NCBI GenBank assembly: GCA_947630075.1
Contig: CANRGF010000003.1
Span: 1-43,471 of the forward strand
From: an uncultured Clostridia bacterium
GTDB lineage: Bacteria; Bacillota; Clostridia; Christensenellales; UBA1242
Length of the DNA: 43,471 bases
Direction: 5' to 3'
Shown one piece after another: positions 1 to 7,398 of this stretch. A program made the translations under genes and the position numbers. Numbering within the stretch: position 1 is the stretch's first letter; each line of letters begins with the position of its first letter. The notes below the pieces were generated by a model. It saw nothing but the letters and a program-made list of their open reading frames with translations. It searched no databases and was not told the DNA's origin.

Positions 1-443
1 CTCCAAAGGTTGAGCCGGCAAACACCAAATATGCCACCGAGCAACCGGCGGTGAACACTGTGGCGCATTTTATTATCAGCAGATTTGAAATGCCAAGCGA
101 GATGACAAATATGAGCGTGCCTACTAATGGAAGCACGGAATACCAATCTTCCCACATGAACACGGCACACACGATTGCCAGCACAAACAGCCCACTTGCC
201 ACCAAAATTTTGCTTTTTTTGTTGCCACCCGCCTTTTCAATAAAATAGAATATCCCCACTCTAATGCAATCAAAAAATGAAACCACTGCTCCAACCCATG
301 CTTTCATAAGGAGCAAATACGAAAAATATAGCAGCGCGCTGACCCATTGGATTATAAACAACAGTTTTTTGCCCTTGGCAAAACAACTCAATCCATAAAG
401 AACTGCTGAAATGGCTATGAAGATTTGAGCCACAATAAACATA
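1..443 (-). CDS. YgjV-family inner membrane protein, 3' end outside window
   Basis: I translated the minus strand from the ATG at 443; the frame stays open to the window edge, giving about 147 residues of a partial protein. It is almost entirely hydrophobic, with about five short membrane segments separated by small polar loops such as AKGKK and EKAGGNKK. This pattern and length fit the YgjV-type inner membrane proteins, whose function is unknown. The start was chosen because a TATAAT element ends six bases upstream and there is no ribosome binding site, as in many genes of this window (leaderless model). The family call is by resemblance only; the open frame and membrane nature are clear. 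Confidence 0.6.
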
Positions 444-449
444 ACAAGA

Positions 450-478
450 TTATAAACTAAATTTTATTTTTAATCAAA
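450..478 (-). promoter_or_regulatory. Promoter giving a predicted leaderless mRNA (YgjV-like gene)
   Basis: Minus-strand TTGATT (473-478), 17-base spacer, TATAAT (450-455), then six bases to the ATG at 443. The expected transcription start coincides with the A of the start codon. Confidence 0.55.
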
Positions 479-514
479 TTATTTAAACTATTTTTAAATT
501 TTTAACTTTTCCTC

Positions 515-543
515 TTGCTTTTTGCCATAGTTTGTGCTATCAT
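515..543 (+). promoter_or_regulatory. Promoter of rpsF-ssb-rpsR
   Basis: TTGCTT (515-520), 17-base spacer, TATCAT (538-543), with a TG one base before the -10 (extended -10). The start would be near 550, leaving a leader of about 94 bases that ends in a strong Shine-Dalgarno sequence. Confidence 0.6.
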
Positions 544-601
544 ATAGATGCTAAACATAAGTTTGGCAAGCGCATTTAATAAGTCGAAATAAAAAAGTGC
601 G

Positions 602-640
602 TTCCTTACCTAGTTTTAGGTCAATAGTCCATAAGGAGGT
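602..640 (+). promoter_or_regulatory. Possible SD-sequestering hairpin in the rpsF leader
   Basis: ACCTA and TAGGT (609-622) form a small hairpin. The flanking CCTT (605-608) can pair with AAGG of the ribosome binding site (633-636), so the fold would mask the rpsF start. S6:S18 complexes are known to autoregulate this operon in many bacteria by binding the leader; I do not see a clear match to the published motif, so the regulatory role is inference. Confidence 0.3.
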
Positions 641-643
641 TTT

Positions 644-925
644 ATGAATAACTACGAATTGATGTACATCATCCCAAGTCAATCAACGGACGAAGAGAAA
701 GAAGCGTTAATCGCCCAAGTCAATGCCATGATTGAAAAGGATGGAGGAAAGATTGAGAGCGTTGAGCGCATTGGCAACAAAAAGCTTGCTTACGAAATCA
801 ATAAGAAGCGCGAAGGTTACTATGTTTTAGTTAACTTCACCGCATCAAGCAAACTGCCTAATCCGCTTGGCAAACTGCTTTCAATCACAAATAATATTAT
901 GCGTTATATAATTGTGGCAAAATAA
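644..925 (+). CDS. rpsF: 30S ribosomal protein S6
   Basis: Encodes the 93-residue S6 protein of the small subunit platform, which binds 16S rRNA together with S18. The protein opens with YELMYII and carries the conserved KKLAYEINKKREGYYVLVNF stretch in its middle, typical of S6; length is normal. The start follows a perfect AAGGAGG at 633-639. It is the first gene of the classical rpsF-ssb-rpsR operon, with ssb starting 20 bases downstream. In this family the operon couples S6, S18 and SSB synthesis. Confidence 0.95.
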   Translation: MNNYELMYIIPSQSTDEEKEALIAQVNAMIEKDGGKIESVERIGNKKLAYEINKKREGYYVLVNFTASSKLPNPLGKLLSITNNIMRYIIVAK

Positions 926-945
926 TTTTTTAGGAGATTTTAAGA

Positions 946-1379
946 ATGAACAAAGTTTATTTAATTGGTAATTTAACGAGAGACCCTGAATTAACACCAC
1001 AAATAGTGGTGTGGCAGTGTGCAGGCTGTCAATTGCCGTAACCAGAAGATTTTCAAACGCTGAAGGCACAAGAGAAACAGATTTCTTTAATGTAACCGCT
1101 TGGCGTGGCACGGCTGAAAACTGCGCAAAATTTTTGAAGAAAGGCAACAAGATTGCAGTGTCTGGCTCAATCCAAACAAGAAGTTTTGAGCGTCAGGACG
1201 GCACTAAGGGCTTCGGCATTGACATTGTGGCAGACGAAATTGAATTTTTGCAGTCTAGAAACGATTCAAGCGAAGGCTCTTCCGAAGCGCCAGCAGGTGG
1301 CTTTGGTGTGGCTGGCGGCAGCCAACAATCTGCTCCGCAAGCAGATTTGCAGCCAGTTGATGAAGATTTGCCTTTCTAA
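946..1379 (+). CDS. ssb: Single-stranded DNA-binding protein, with an apparent frameshift
   Basis: SSB coats single-stranded DNA at forks and recruits partners through its acidic C-terminal tip. The N-terminus (MNKVYLIGNLTRDPEL) starts at 946 after TAGGAG, but this frame runs into a stop at 1039-1041. The rest of the OB fold (VAVCRLSIAVTRRF, DFFNVTAWRGTAENCAKFL) and the DEDLPF tip continue in the frame beginning NSGV at 1002. One extra A in the run at 1001-1003 would give TPQNSGVAVCRLSIAV, exactly the family pattern. So one base is missing in the sequence or on the chromosome. SSB is essential, so a consensus error or a compensating slippage is more likely than a dead gene. The first intact ATG in the second frame (1023) would lack the first beta strand. 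Confidence 0.85.
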
Positions 1380-1438
1380 GCACTTATAAAAATCTGCTCG
1401 GCAGATGCCGAGCCAATCTAAATTAAAAGGAGAATTAA

Positions 1439-1750
1439 ATGGAAGAAGAAGTTAAAGCCCCTGTTAAAGAAAAGGCTGAAAAAGTGGAAAAAACTGAAAG
1501 GCCTGAAAAGACAGATAAGAAAAAGTTCTTTAAACAGCACAAGCAAAACAAACGCAAAGTTTGCGCTTTCTGCCAAGATAAAAAGCCTATCGACTATAAA
1601 GATGCAAATAGGCTTAGAAAGTTTATTGCAGAAGGCGGCAAGATTTTGCCATCTCGCCAAACAGGCACTTGCGCTCGCCATCAACGTGAATTAACCGTTG
1701 CAATCAAGCGCGCAAGAAACATTGCTTTGTTGCCATTCGTTGGTGAATAA
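1439..1750 (+). CDS. rpsR: 30S ribosomal protein S18
   Basis: Encodes S18, the platform partner of S6. The conserved core lies at about residues 40-103: [27 protein letters not shown] and AIKRAR followed by ALLP. At 103 residues it is longer than the usual 70-80 because of a highly charged Lys/Glu/Pro-rich N-terminal extension of about 35 residues. Start follows AAAAGGAG. It is the last gene of the rpsF operon and is followed at once by a terminator. Confidence 0.94.
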   Translation: MEEEVKAPVKEKAEKVEKTERPEKTDKKKFFKQHKQNKRKVCAFCQDKKPIDYKDANRLRKFIAEGGKILPSRQTGTCARHQRELTVAIKRARNIALLPFVGE

Positions 1751-1754
1751 TTAA

Positions 1755-1779
1755 CCCCTCGCTTTTAGCGGGGTTTTTT
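1755..1779 (+). terminator. Terminator after rpsR
   Basis: Hairpin CCCC-T-CGC / GCGGGG with a short T-rich loop, followed by six T. Confidence 0.85.
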
Positions 1780-1787
1780 ATTGGGGC

Positions 1788-1816
1788 TTGACTTATGCGA
1801 GGAATTATGTTAAGCT
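1788..1816 (+). promoter_or_regulatory. Promoter giving a predicted leaderless mRNA (GNAT gene)
   Basis: TTGACT (1788-1793), 17-base spacer, TAAGCT (1811-1816) with an upstream TG, then seven bases to ATG 1824. It lies inside the longest open frame, which argues that the true start is 1824. Confidence 0.5.
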
Positions 1817-1823
1817 TCAGTTA

Positions 1824-2321
1824 ATGGATGGTTTGGAATTTATTAAAAAAGACCGATTGACAGCAAGCGAAATTGACGCTGCTTTTAACATTTTAAAAAT
1901 TAATATGCTTGAGCTTAATGTGCCCGCCACAGAAGAGGACAAAGCGCTCTGGTCAAAAAGCCTAAAACAAAATTTGCAGGATAACAATTTTGCTTTTTAT
2001 TTAATTTATTTGCGCGGTGAATTAGTTGGCTTTGTTGAAACGCTTTCTAAGGGAAATTCACTAAACGTGTGCGAAGTGCAACTAGCAAACAGAGTTAAGC
2101 ACACAAAAGTTATTTTGGAAGTGATAAAACACCTTTATTCTCTTAAAGAAGCGTATACTGCAGAAGAAGTTACTTTTTCGATTTTGAAAAACAACGAAAT
2201 GTCCAACAAAACGTTCTCTCATTTGGGAGGAAAAATCGTTTGGCAAAGCGAACGCAAAAACTATTATTCGCTTTCGCCCGAACTTGTGGAAAAATATTTA
2301 AAGACCTTGCATCAAATTTAG
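1824..2321 (+). CDS. GNAT-family N-acetyltransferase
   Basis: Predicted 165-residue acetyltransferase of the GNAT fold, which moves an acetyl group from acetyl-CoA to an amine; the substrate cannot be read from the sequence. The fold is suggested by the central strand pair FAFYLIYLRGELVGFVETL, the later VCEVQLANRV strand with a helix after it (VILEVIKHLYSL), and the C-terminal NEMSNKTFSHLGGKIVWQ, which matches the late GNAT pattern of a residue changing partners near 'N..S..F..LGF'. A longer frame begins at 1788, but a promoter lies in that extension, so 1824 is chosen. Single-gene unit between two terminators. Confidence 0.65.
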   Translation: MDGLEFIKKDRLTASEIDAAFNILKINMLELNVPATEEDKALWSKSLKQNLQDNNFAFYLIYLRGELVGFVETLSKGNSLNVCEVQLANRVKHTKVILEVIKHLYSLKEAYTAEEVTFSILKNNEMSNKTFSHLGGKIVWQSERKNYYSLSPELVEKYLKTLHQI

Positions 2322-2339
2322 AGCGTCCGCTCTTTTTTT
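2321..2339 (+). terminator. Terminator after GNAT gene
   Basis: Short GAGC/GCTC hairpin followed by seven T. Confidence 0.7.
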
Positions 2340-2353
2340 GTTGTGAAAAACAC

Positions 2354-2382
2354 TTGCAAGTTTCTTCAATTTCTTTTAGAAT
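2354..2382 (+). promoter_or_regulatory. Promoter giving a predicted leaderless mRNA (tag)
   Basis: TTGCAA (2354-2359), 17-base spacer, TAGAAT (2377-2382), six bases, ATG 2389. No ribosome binding site can fit. Confidence 0.6.
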
Positions 2383-2388
2383 ATAACC

Positions 2389-2940
2389 ATGAAAAGATGC
2401 AGTTGGGTCAATCTAAATAATCCGCTATATGTTGCCTATCACGACAATGAGTGGGGCGTGCCCGTGCATGACGATAAAAAACTTTTTGAATTGCTGCTGC
2501 TCGAAAATTTTCAAGCGGGTTTAAGTTGGGAATGCGTGCTAAATAAACGCGAGGCGTTTAGGTGTGCTTTTGACAATTTCAATATTGATAAAATTGCAAG
2601 TTATGATGAAAATAAAATTTCGAGTTTGCTAAAAAACAAGAATATAATTCGCAACAGATTGAAGATTAAAGCAAGCATTCAAAATGCAAAAATATTTAAG
2701 CAAATTCAGCAAGAATTTGGCAGTTTTTCATCTTTTATTTGGAGTTTTAGCAAGGATAAGGTGGTGATTGAAGAATATACCCGCCGCACCACATCCCCGC
2801 TATCTAACAAAATTTCAAAAGACTTAATCTCGCGCGGGATGAAATTTGTGGGTTCAACGATTATTTATTCATATTTGCAAGCAATCGGCATAATCAACGC
2901 ACACGGCCGTGAATGTGATTTGTGTAAAAAACTGAACTAG
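2389..2940 (+). CDS. tag: DNA-3-methyladenine glycosylase I
   Basis: Removes 3-methyladenine from alkylated DNA, starting base excision repair. The 183-residue protein has the family's opening (RCSWVN, YHDNEWGVP), the ELLLLENFQAGLSWE core that forms the base pocket, and the C-terminal INAHGRECDLC. The zinc ligands expected for Tag are present: Cys4 and His18 at the N-terminus, His and Cys in NAHGREC near residues 172-176. Length is normal. The mRNA is predicted to be leaderless. Convergent with the next gene; only eight bases separate their stops. Confidence 0.93.
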   Translation: MKRCSWVNLNNPLYVAYHDNEWGVPVHDDKKLFELLLLENFQAGLSWECVLNKREAFRCAFDNFNIDKIASYDENKISSLLKNKNIIRNRLKIKASIQNAKIFKQIQQEFGSFSSFIWSFSKDKVVIEEYTRRTTSPLSNKISKDLISRGMKFVGSTIIYSYLQAIGIINAHGRECDLCKKLN

Positions 2941-2948
2941 CAGTTAAG

Positions 2949-3941
2949 TTAAAACAATTTATCTGTGTCGTCTATTGAGAATTTGCTATTGCGTGAACTT
3001 AAAACTTGTTGAGATTTTTCTTTGCCCTTTTCTAATTCTTTTTCTTGGGTTTGTTTGACATATTTTTTAACTTCGTTTTCTAATTGACTTAAAAAATATT
3101 TAAACTTGTCAATCTCTTGCTGAGATTTAAAGAATGAGCATGGCGGAAGAATTTTTTTATTAAAGTAATTTGCAATAACTCCCCGCAAAAATTCATAAAT
3201 TTCCTCTAAGCAATGCTTATAGGTATCTTCACTTTTTTCCTTAATTAAAAATTTAAAGCATTCTATTTGTCTCTCAATGCTGAATTCTTGGAAATCTTCT
3301 GTGGAATCAATTTCTTGATTCTCTTTTTTTGCGTTTCTATCATTGACATGATTTATTGGCTTGTATTTTGGGTTTAAAATGACCTGCCCAGTTGAAATGT
3401 CGATATATCCCTTTATCCTCTCTATTGGCAAAGTGTAATAATCTTTGTTTTTCACTAAATCTCTGCTATCGGCATCAAGAATCATAATTTGCTTTTGATT
3501 TCTATGTTGCCTATTGAATAATTCATATAAAATTTCGTTATCTGATAAATCAATTAATGCATAAGAAGTGTGGGCGATGTCTTTTGCTGGGCTATAACAT
3601 CTTAAGCCCTTTTCCATTATTGCTTCTGCGCTCGATGTGGCATGAATGCGATAATTTTTATCTTTTAAAACTTCCAAAATTTGTTTTATAAATTGCGGAC
3701 TATAATTTTCTTTTATCTCTTTTGTGGTTTCGGGGACATATTCTTCAACTTCTTGTTCTTTAAAAGTTAAAAAATTTGCAAATTTTGTTAGAATTTCACT
3801 ATTTCGTCTTGCCAAAAAGAGAATATCCCTTTCGTTATAATTTTCTTCATACTCCTTATCTAAATTTTTTATAAATTCATCCATTTGCTTGGCGGAGATG
3901 TTAAATTTTCCGCACTCTTTTTTTAATTTGATAATCTTCAT
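2949..3941 (-). CDS. Hypothetical protein, possibly ADP-ribosyltransferase-like
   Basis: A 330-residue soluble protein that I cannot assign with certainty. Residues about 110-200 contain YRIHATSSAEAIMEKGLRCY, then a strand with HTSYALIDL, then QIMILDADSRDL and LPIERIKGYIDI. This order (His in the first strand, helix with a following 'GL', hydrophobic strands, 'P.E.I.G' near the end) resembles the fold of ADP-ribosyltransferases and tRNA 2'-phosphotransferases. The C-terminal third is Lys/Glu-rich and helical, probably coiled coil. A longer frame begins at 3965, but a perfect promoter (TTGACA-17-TATAAT) sits in that extension, so the start is 3941 with six bases from the -10. It is divergent from prfB. 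Confidence 0.5.
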   Translation of the reverse strand: MKIIKLKKECGKFNISAKQMDEFIKNLDKEYEENYNERDILFLARRNSEILTKFANFLTFKEQEVEEYVPETTKEIKENYSPQFIKQILEVLKDKNYRIHATSSAEAIMEKGLRCYSPAKDIAHTSYALIDLSDNEILYELFNRQHRNQKQIMILDADSRDLVKNKDYYTLPIERIKGYIDISTGQVILNPKYKPINHVNDRNAKKENQEIDSTEDFQEFSIERQIECFKFLIKEKSEDTYKHCLEEIYEFLRGVIANYFNKKILPPCSFFKSQQEIDKFKYFLSQLENEVKKYVKQTQEKELEKGKEKSQQVLSSRNSKFSIDDTDKLF

Positions 3942-3947
3942 ATTTGA

Positions 3948-3976
3948 ATTATAATAAAAACTCATGAAAATGTCAA
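3948..3976 (-). promoter_or_regulatory. Consensus promoter giving a predicted leaderless mRNA
   Basis: Minus strand: TTGACA (3971-3976), 17-base spacer, TATAAT (3948-3953), six bases to ATG 3941. This is the clearest example of the leaderless arrangement, with both elements matching the consensus exactly. Confidence 0.75.
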
Positions 3977-4007
3977 AGTTTTATTGGTTTTCTAGTTAAA
4001 AATCATT

Positions 4008-4035
4008 TTGATTTTCATTTGTTTTCTGCTATAAT
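4008..4035 (+). promoter_or_regulatory. Promoter giving a predicted leaderless mRNA (prfB)
   Basis: TTGATT (4008-4013), 16-base spacer, TATAAT (4030-4035), seven bases to ATG 4043. Confidence 0.6.
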
Positions 4036-4042
4036 TTGATTT

Positions 4043-5161
4043 ATGAATATTGAAAACATTGGTGATGAATTATCTAAATTGGTGGATAAGTTTGAGCTCA
4101 CAAAATCTTGCTTAAATTTGGATGTGGAGCAGCAAAAATTATCCTCTCTTTTAAAAGAGCGCGAAAGCCTAACCTTCTGGAACAATTTGGATTATGCCAT
4201 GCAGACGAACAAAGAGATTAAAGCCATTCAAGATTTGTTTGAAGAGGTGAATTCGCTGCAAGCGAGTTTGCAATCGCTTATCGACACGGTTAAAGGGTTA
4301 GAAGAAAGCCCAGATATTGAAATGCTAAACCTCGCCCTAACTGAAATGCTAGATTTAAAAGATAAAGTTGACGAGTTAAATGTGCGCACTCTTTTAGACG
4401 AAAAATATGATAACAATGATGCAATTCTCACAATTCACTCGGGAGCGGGTGGCACTGAGGCTCAAGATTGGGTGGTGATGCTTGCTAGAATGTATAAGAT
4501 GTTTGCTTCGAAATATGGCTTTGACTATTCTGTGGTGGACAAAGTTGACGGCAACGATGCCGGGTTAAAAACCATCGTAATTTGGATTAAAGGCGATTAT
4601 GCCTATGGCAAACTTAAAGGAGAGATGGGCGTGCATAGATTGGTGCGCATCAGTCCGTTTGACAGCAACAAACGCCGCCACACGAGTTTTGCTTCGGTTG
4701 AAGTTGTGCCATCTATCAGCCAAGGCTCATCTGTGAAAATTAATAACGAAGATTTGAAGATAGACACATATCGCAGTTCGGGTGCGGGCGGGCAAAATGT
4801 AAATAAAGTGGAAACTGCCGTGCGCATCACTCATATCCCAACTGGCATTGTGGTAACCTGCCAAAATGAGCGTAGCCAACTGCAAAACCGTGAAAACGCA
4901 ATGAAAATTTTAACTAGCAAACTTGTGGCACTTGAAGAAGAAAAACGCCGCCAAAATCTAAACGAAATCAAGGGCGATTTAAAGCGCATTGAGTGGGGAA
5001 GCCAAATAAGGAGTTATGTTTTCCAGCCATACACAATGGTGAAAGACCACCGCACGGATTATGAAACTAGCGATGTGCAGGCGGTGATGGACGGAGAATT
5101 AAATCCGTTTATCAATGAATATCTTAGAAAATCACACTCGCAGGCTTCAAATGAGCAATAG
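4043..5161 (+). CDS. prfB: Peptide chain release factor 2
   Basis: RF2 recognises UGA and UAA and triggers peptide release. The 372-residue protein has the helical domain 1, the stop-codon recognition motif SPF in [16 protein letters not shown] (about residue 210), and the catalytic GGQ in [11 protein letters not shown] (about 250). Length is full. In many bacteria prfB needs a programmed +1 frameshift near codon 26; here the frame is continuous through KSCLNLD and there is no in-frame UGA, so this autoregulation is absent. Translation is predicted to start on a leaderless mRNA. Single gene upstream of mscL. Confidence 0.96.
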   Translation: MNIENIGDELSKLVDKFELTKSCLNLDVEQQKLSSLLKERESLTFWNNLDYAMQTNKEIKAIQDLFEEVNSLQASLQSLIDTVKGLEESPDIEMLNLALTEMLDLKDKVDELNVRTLLDEKYDNNDAILTIHSGAGGTEAQDWVVMLARMYKMFASKYGFDYSVVDKVDGNDAGLKTIVIWIKGDYAYGKLKGEMGVHRLVRISPFDSNKRRHTSFASVEVVPSISQGSSVKINNEDLKIDTYRSSGAGGQNVNKVETAVRITHIPTGIVVTCQNERSQLQNRENAMKILTSKLVALEEEKRRQNLNEIKGDLKRIEWGSQIRSYVFQPYTMVKDHRTDYETSDVQAVMDGELNPFINEYLRKSHSQASNEQ

Positions 5162-5252
5162 GCGAGCAAATTAATTGTGTTTTTAATCATTTTGTTGTAG
5201 AATATAATCATAAAAAGTTGGCAGTAGTTTGCCAAACAATAAAGGAGAAATC

Positions 5253-5807
5253 ATGAAAAAGTTTTTTAAAGAATTTAAAGCGTTCATATCGCGTGGCAAT
5301 GTGCTAGATTTGGCCATTGGCGTGATTATCGGTGCAGCGTTTTCTGCAATTATCACCGCGCTCACAAACGGCATTTTGATGCCTCTAATCAACGCCTTGC
5401 TTGCTAAAGGTGGCAACGGCTTAGAGAGTGCCTACACTTTCTTAACTAAGGTTTATGATGCGCAAGGCACATTAGACCTCACTAAGAGCATTTATATTGA
5501 CTGGGGAGCATTTATCACGGCAATAATCAATTTCTTGCTCATCGCTCTTGTGCTCTTCCTTATTATGAAGGCCTTGATGAGCGCAAAAGGCTTTGCTGAA
5601 AAACGTCAAAAAGAAATGCCAAATAAAGAAGAAAAGGCTGCCATTGCCGCTCAGGGTGTGAACATGAAAGATAGGGCTGCTGTGGTTAAGGCCACTGCCG
5701 AACTTCGTGAGAAAAACAAACCCGCTCCTGAGCCTAAAAAGCCTACGCAAGAAGAGCTTTTGCAAAATATTTTAGACGAGCTAAAAAAACAAAACAACAC
5801 AAAATAA
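5253..5807 (+). CDS. mscL: Large-conductance mechanosensitive channel
   Basis: MscL opens under membrane tension and releases solutes during osmotic downshock. The N-terminus is diagnostic: KKFFKEFKAFISRGNVLDLAIGVIIGAAFSAII forms the amphipathic helix and first membrane segment (residues about 1-40); the second segment is about 85-110 (FITAIINFLLIALVLFLIMKAL). At 184 residues it is longer than the usual 130-150, with a charged Lys/Glu/Pro-rich cytoplasmic tail. The longest frame begins at 5229, but AAAGGAG precedes the ATG at 5253 with correct spacing and the family starts there. Confidence 0.94.
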   Translation: MKKFFKEFKAFISRGNVLDLAIGVIIGAAFSAIITALTNGILMPLINALLAKGGNGLESAYTFLTKVYDAQGTLDLTKSIYIDWGAFITAIINFLLIALVLFLIMKALMSAKGFAEKRQKEMPNKEEKAAIAAQGVNMKDRAAVVKATAELREKNKPAPEPKKPTQEELLQNILDELKKQNNTK

Positions 5808-5810
5808 AAT

Positions 5811-5834
5811 AGCCGGCGCAAAGCCGACTTTTTT
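5811..5834 (+). terminator. Terminator after mscL
   Basis: Hairpin with CGGC/GCCG core and GCAAA loop, followed by six T. Confidence 0.75.
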
Positions 5835-5844
5835 AAAAATTTTA

Positions 5845-5873
5845 TTGAAAAATTTTCGAATTTGTGCTATAAT
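5845..5873 (+). promoter_or_regulatory. Promoter of the HAD operon
   Basis: TTGAAA (5845-5850), 17-base spacer, TATAAT (5868-5873) with an extended TG. Here a leader with AAGGAGG precedes ATG 5895, so this is an ordinary SD-led gene. Confidence 0.7.
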
Positions 5874-5894
5874 CAAACTAAACAAGGAGGAATT

Positions 5895-6557
5895 ATGATT
5901 AAAAACATTGTTTTTGATGTGGATGGTGTGCTGCGCATCACAAAAGATGGTGATTTTCCTGTGGAAGATGTGTTGCCAGCAGCATTGAAAAAGAAATATA
6001 AGGATGTGTGTGAGAACATGACTGTTTCGCAATTTGTAAAGTTGTGTGATGATTTGGGTGATGTGCATAAATTTGACGCGGGCAAAATAACCACAGAAGA
6101 ATTTAGAAGCACGATTGTGAACCGCTCAAACTTGGAGCGCGAATTGGTGGACGCAGTGCAAAATTCTAGGATTAAAAAATCTAGTTTTAAATCTTCTCCC
6201 GTTACAGCAAAATTGGTGGAGCAATTAAAAGAGCAAAAGTTTAACTTATATATCCTATCAAACACTAACAAGTTTTTAATTCAATCATGGAAAGATGGTT
6301 TCAACGAAAAGATGTTTAAGGACATGCTCTTTTCGTGCGAAGCGGGCCTTGTGAAGCCAGATGTGGAATTCTATAAACTTGCCATGAAAAGATGGAAAAT
6401 AAAGCCACAAGAAACCCTGTTTGTGGACGACAATCCTCAAAACCTTGTTCCTTTCACTCGCATGGGTGGGCATACCTATCTTTACGATGAAACGCGTGCG
6501 GCACAATGCAGTGAAGAATTGAAAAACTACATTAGCAAAATCAACAAAATAAAATAA
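5895..6557 (+). CDS. HAD-family hydrolase, subfamily IA
   Basis: Predicted phosphatase of the haloacid dehalogenase superfamily. All four catalytic motifs are visible in the 220-residue protein: the nucleophile in FDVDGV (residues about 6-11), motif II in YILSNT, the lysine in LVKPDVEFY, and the acidic pair in FVDDNPQN. The cap domain lies between motifs I and II, which is the IA arrangement. The substrate is unknown. ATG 5895 has a strong AAGGAGG; the longer frame from 5862 overlaps the promoter. It is followed 17 bases later by an unknown gene, apparently one operon. Confidence 0.85.
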   Translation: MIKNIVFDVDGVLRITKDGDFPVEDVLPAALKKKYKDVCENMTVSQFVKLCDDLGDVHKFDAGKITTEEFRSTIVNRSNLERELVDAVQNSRIKKSSFKSSPVTAKLVEQLKEQKFNLYILSNTNKFLIQSWKDGFNEKMFKDMLFSCEAGLVKPDVEFYKLAMKRWKIKPQETLFVDDNPQNLVPFTRMGGHTYLYDETRAAQCSEELKNYISKINKIK

Positions 6558-6574
6558 CATTTAAAGGAGTTTTT

Positions 6575-7336
6575 ATGAAATTTCAAGAATTAAAAGAGCT
6601 AACTGAAAATTTGGTGAAAATAGACACCACATTATTTGAAGGAGCGAAAAATAAAAATATTTATGGCGAAGCTTGGCTCGCTAAATATTTCACTCGCCTT
6701 AAATCGCGTGGAGACGCGGAAAATCATCTGCCACTATTTAAAAAGCGCGAAACAATTTTGAAAAAATTGAAAACGGTGACAAAGGGAGATGACATCTCTC
6801 GCCTATATAGATGCAAGGTGTCAGTTTTAAAAAAGCACTTGGCTAAGTCTAATTCCAATGAAGAGTTATCTCTCTTCACCATCTATAACAATGACCCTTA
6901 CGATTGGGAAGATGACCCGTCCGTTTCAGTTTATTTTGCCAAAGGGGGAAGACCATTCACCGTGCTTCATCGTGCAGCCATGCAAGGTGAGTCAATCGAG
7001 GAGAATAGGCAAAACATATTGCTGACCCTTACCCCTTTATTTAACGCTTACCCATACACGCATAATTGGCAAGAACTTCTTAAAGAGTGCCCAACACTAA
7101 GAGAAGAATTGTGGGGTGCTTTAAGAGATCAATATAACGAAATTGTGAGTGCAAAATTGGAGGAAAATAGATCTGCTTTGCAAGCCAACGAGCGCAGATT
7201 GATAGAACTAACGAATCCCCTTTTCTTACAGAAAAAGATTGAAGAGCTAAAGCGCAAAGAAGTTTCAATCTCAAAAAAGATTAAAGAAGATAAAGAAAAG
7301 TTTGACGAAATTGATTTAAACATTTTTGAAAACTAA
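6575..7336 (+). CDS. Hypothetical protein with C-terminal coiled coil
   Basis: A 253-residue soluble protein that I do not recognise. The N-terminal part is mixed helix with several Trp/Tyr-rich motifs (YGEAWLAKYFTRLKSRGD; NNDPYDWEDDPSVSVYFA), and residues about 185-245 are a Lys/Glu-rich heptad-like coiled coil. No signal peptide or membrane segment. The start has AAAGGAG at good spacing. It lies 17 bases after the HAD hydrolase and ends at a terminator, so the two are probably co-transcribed. Confidence 0.75.
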   Translation: MKFQELKELTENLVKIDTTLFEGAKNKNIYGEAWLAKYFTRLKSRGDAENHLPLFKKRETILKKLKTVTKGDDISRLYRCKVSVLKKHLAKSNSNEELSLFTIYNNDPYDWEDDPSVSVYFAKGGRPFTVLHRAAMQGESIEENRQNILLTLTPLFNAYPYTHNWQELLKECPTLREELWGALRDQYNEIVSAKLEENRSALQANERRLIELTNPLFLQKKIEELKRKEVSISKKIKEDKEKFDEIDLNIFEN

Positions 7337-7356
7337 AAGCCATCTTGGCTTTTTTC
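7335..7356 (+). terminator. Terminator after the HAD operon
   Basis: AAAAGCCA / TGGCTTTT hairpin with a three-base loop, followed by T residues. Confidence 0.8.
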
Positions 7357-7363
7357 TTTATGC

Positions 7364-7392
7364 TTGACAAAGCCTTGCCTAAATTCTATAAT
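7364..7392 (+). promoter_or_regulatory. Consensus promoter giving a predicted leaderless mRNA (rsmG)
   Basis: TTGACA (7364-7369), 17-base spacer, TATAAT (7387-7392), six bases to ATG 7399. It lies within the longest open frame, which starts at 7345, and so fixes the true start. Confidence 0.75.
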
Positions 7393-7398
7393 AGCCTT

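Noticed and set aside
7345-7398. 18-codon upstream extension of rsmG
   Set aside because: It contains a consensus promoter (TTGACA-17-TATAAT), so translation cannot start there; the family begins at MEIKDLQ-like positions.
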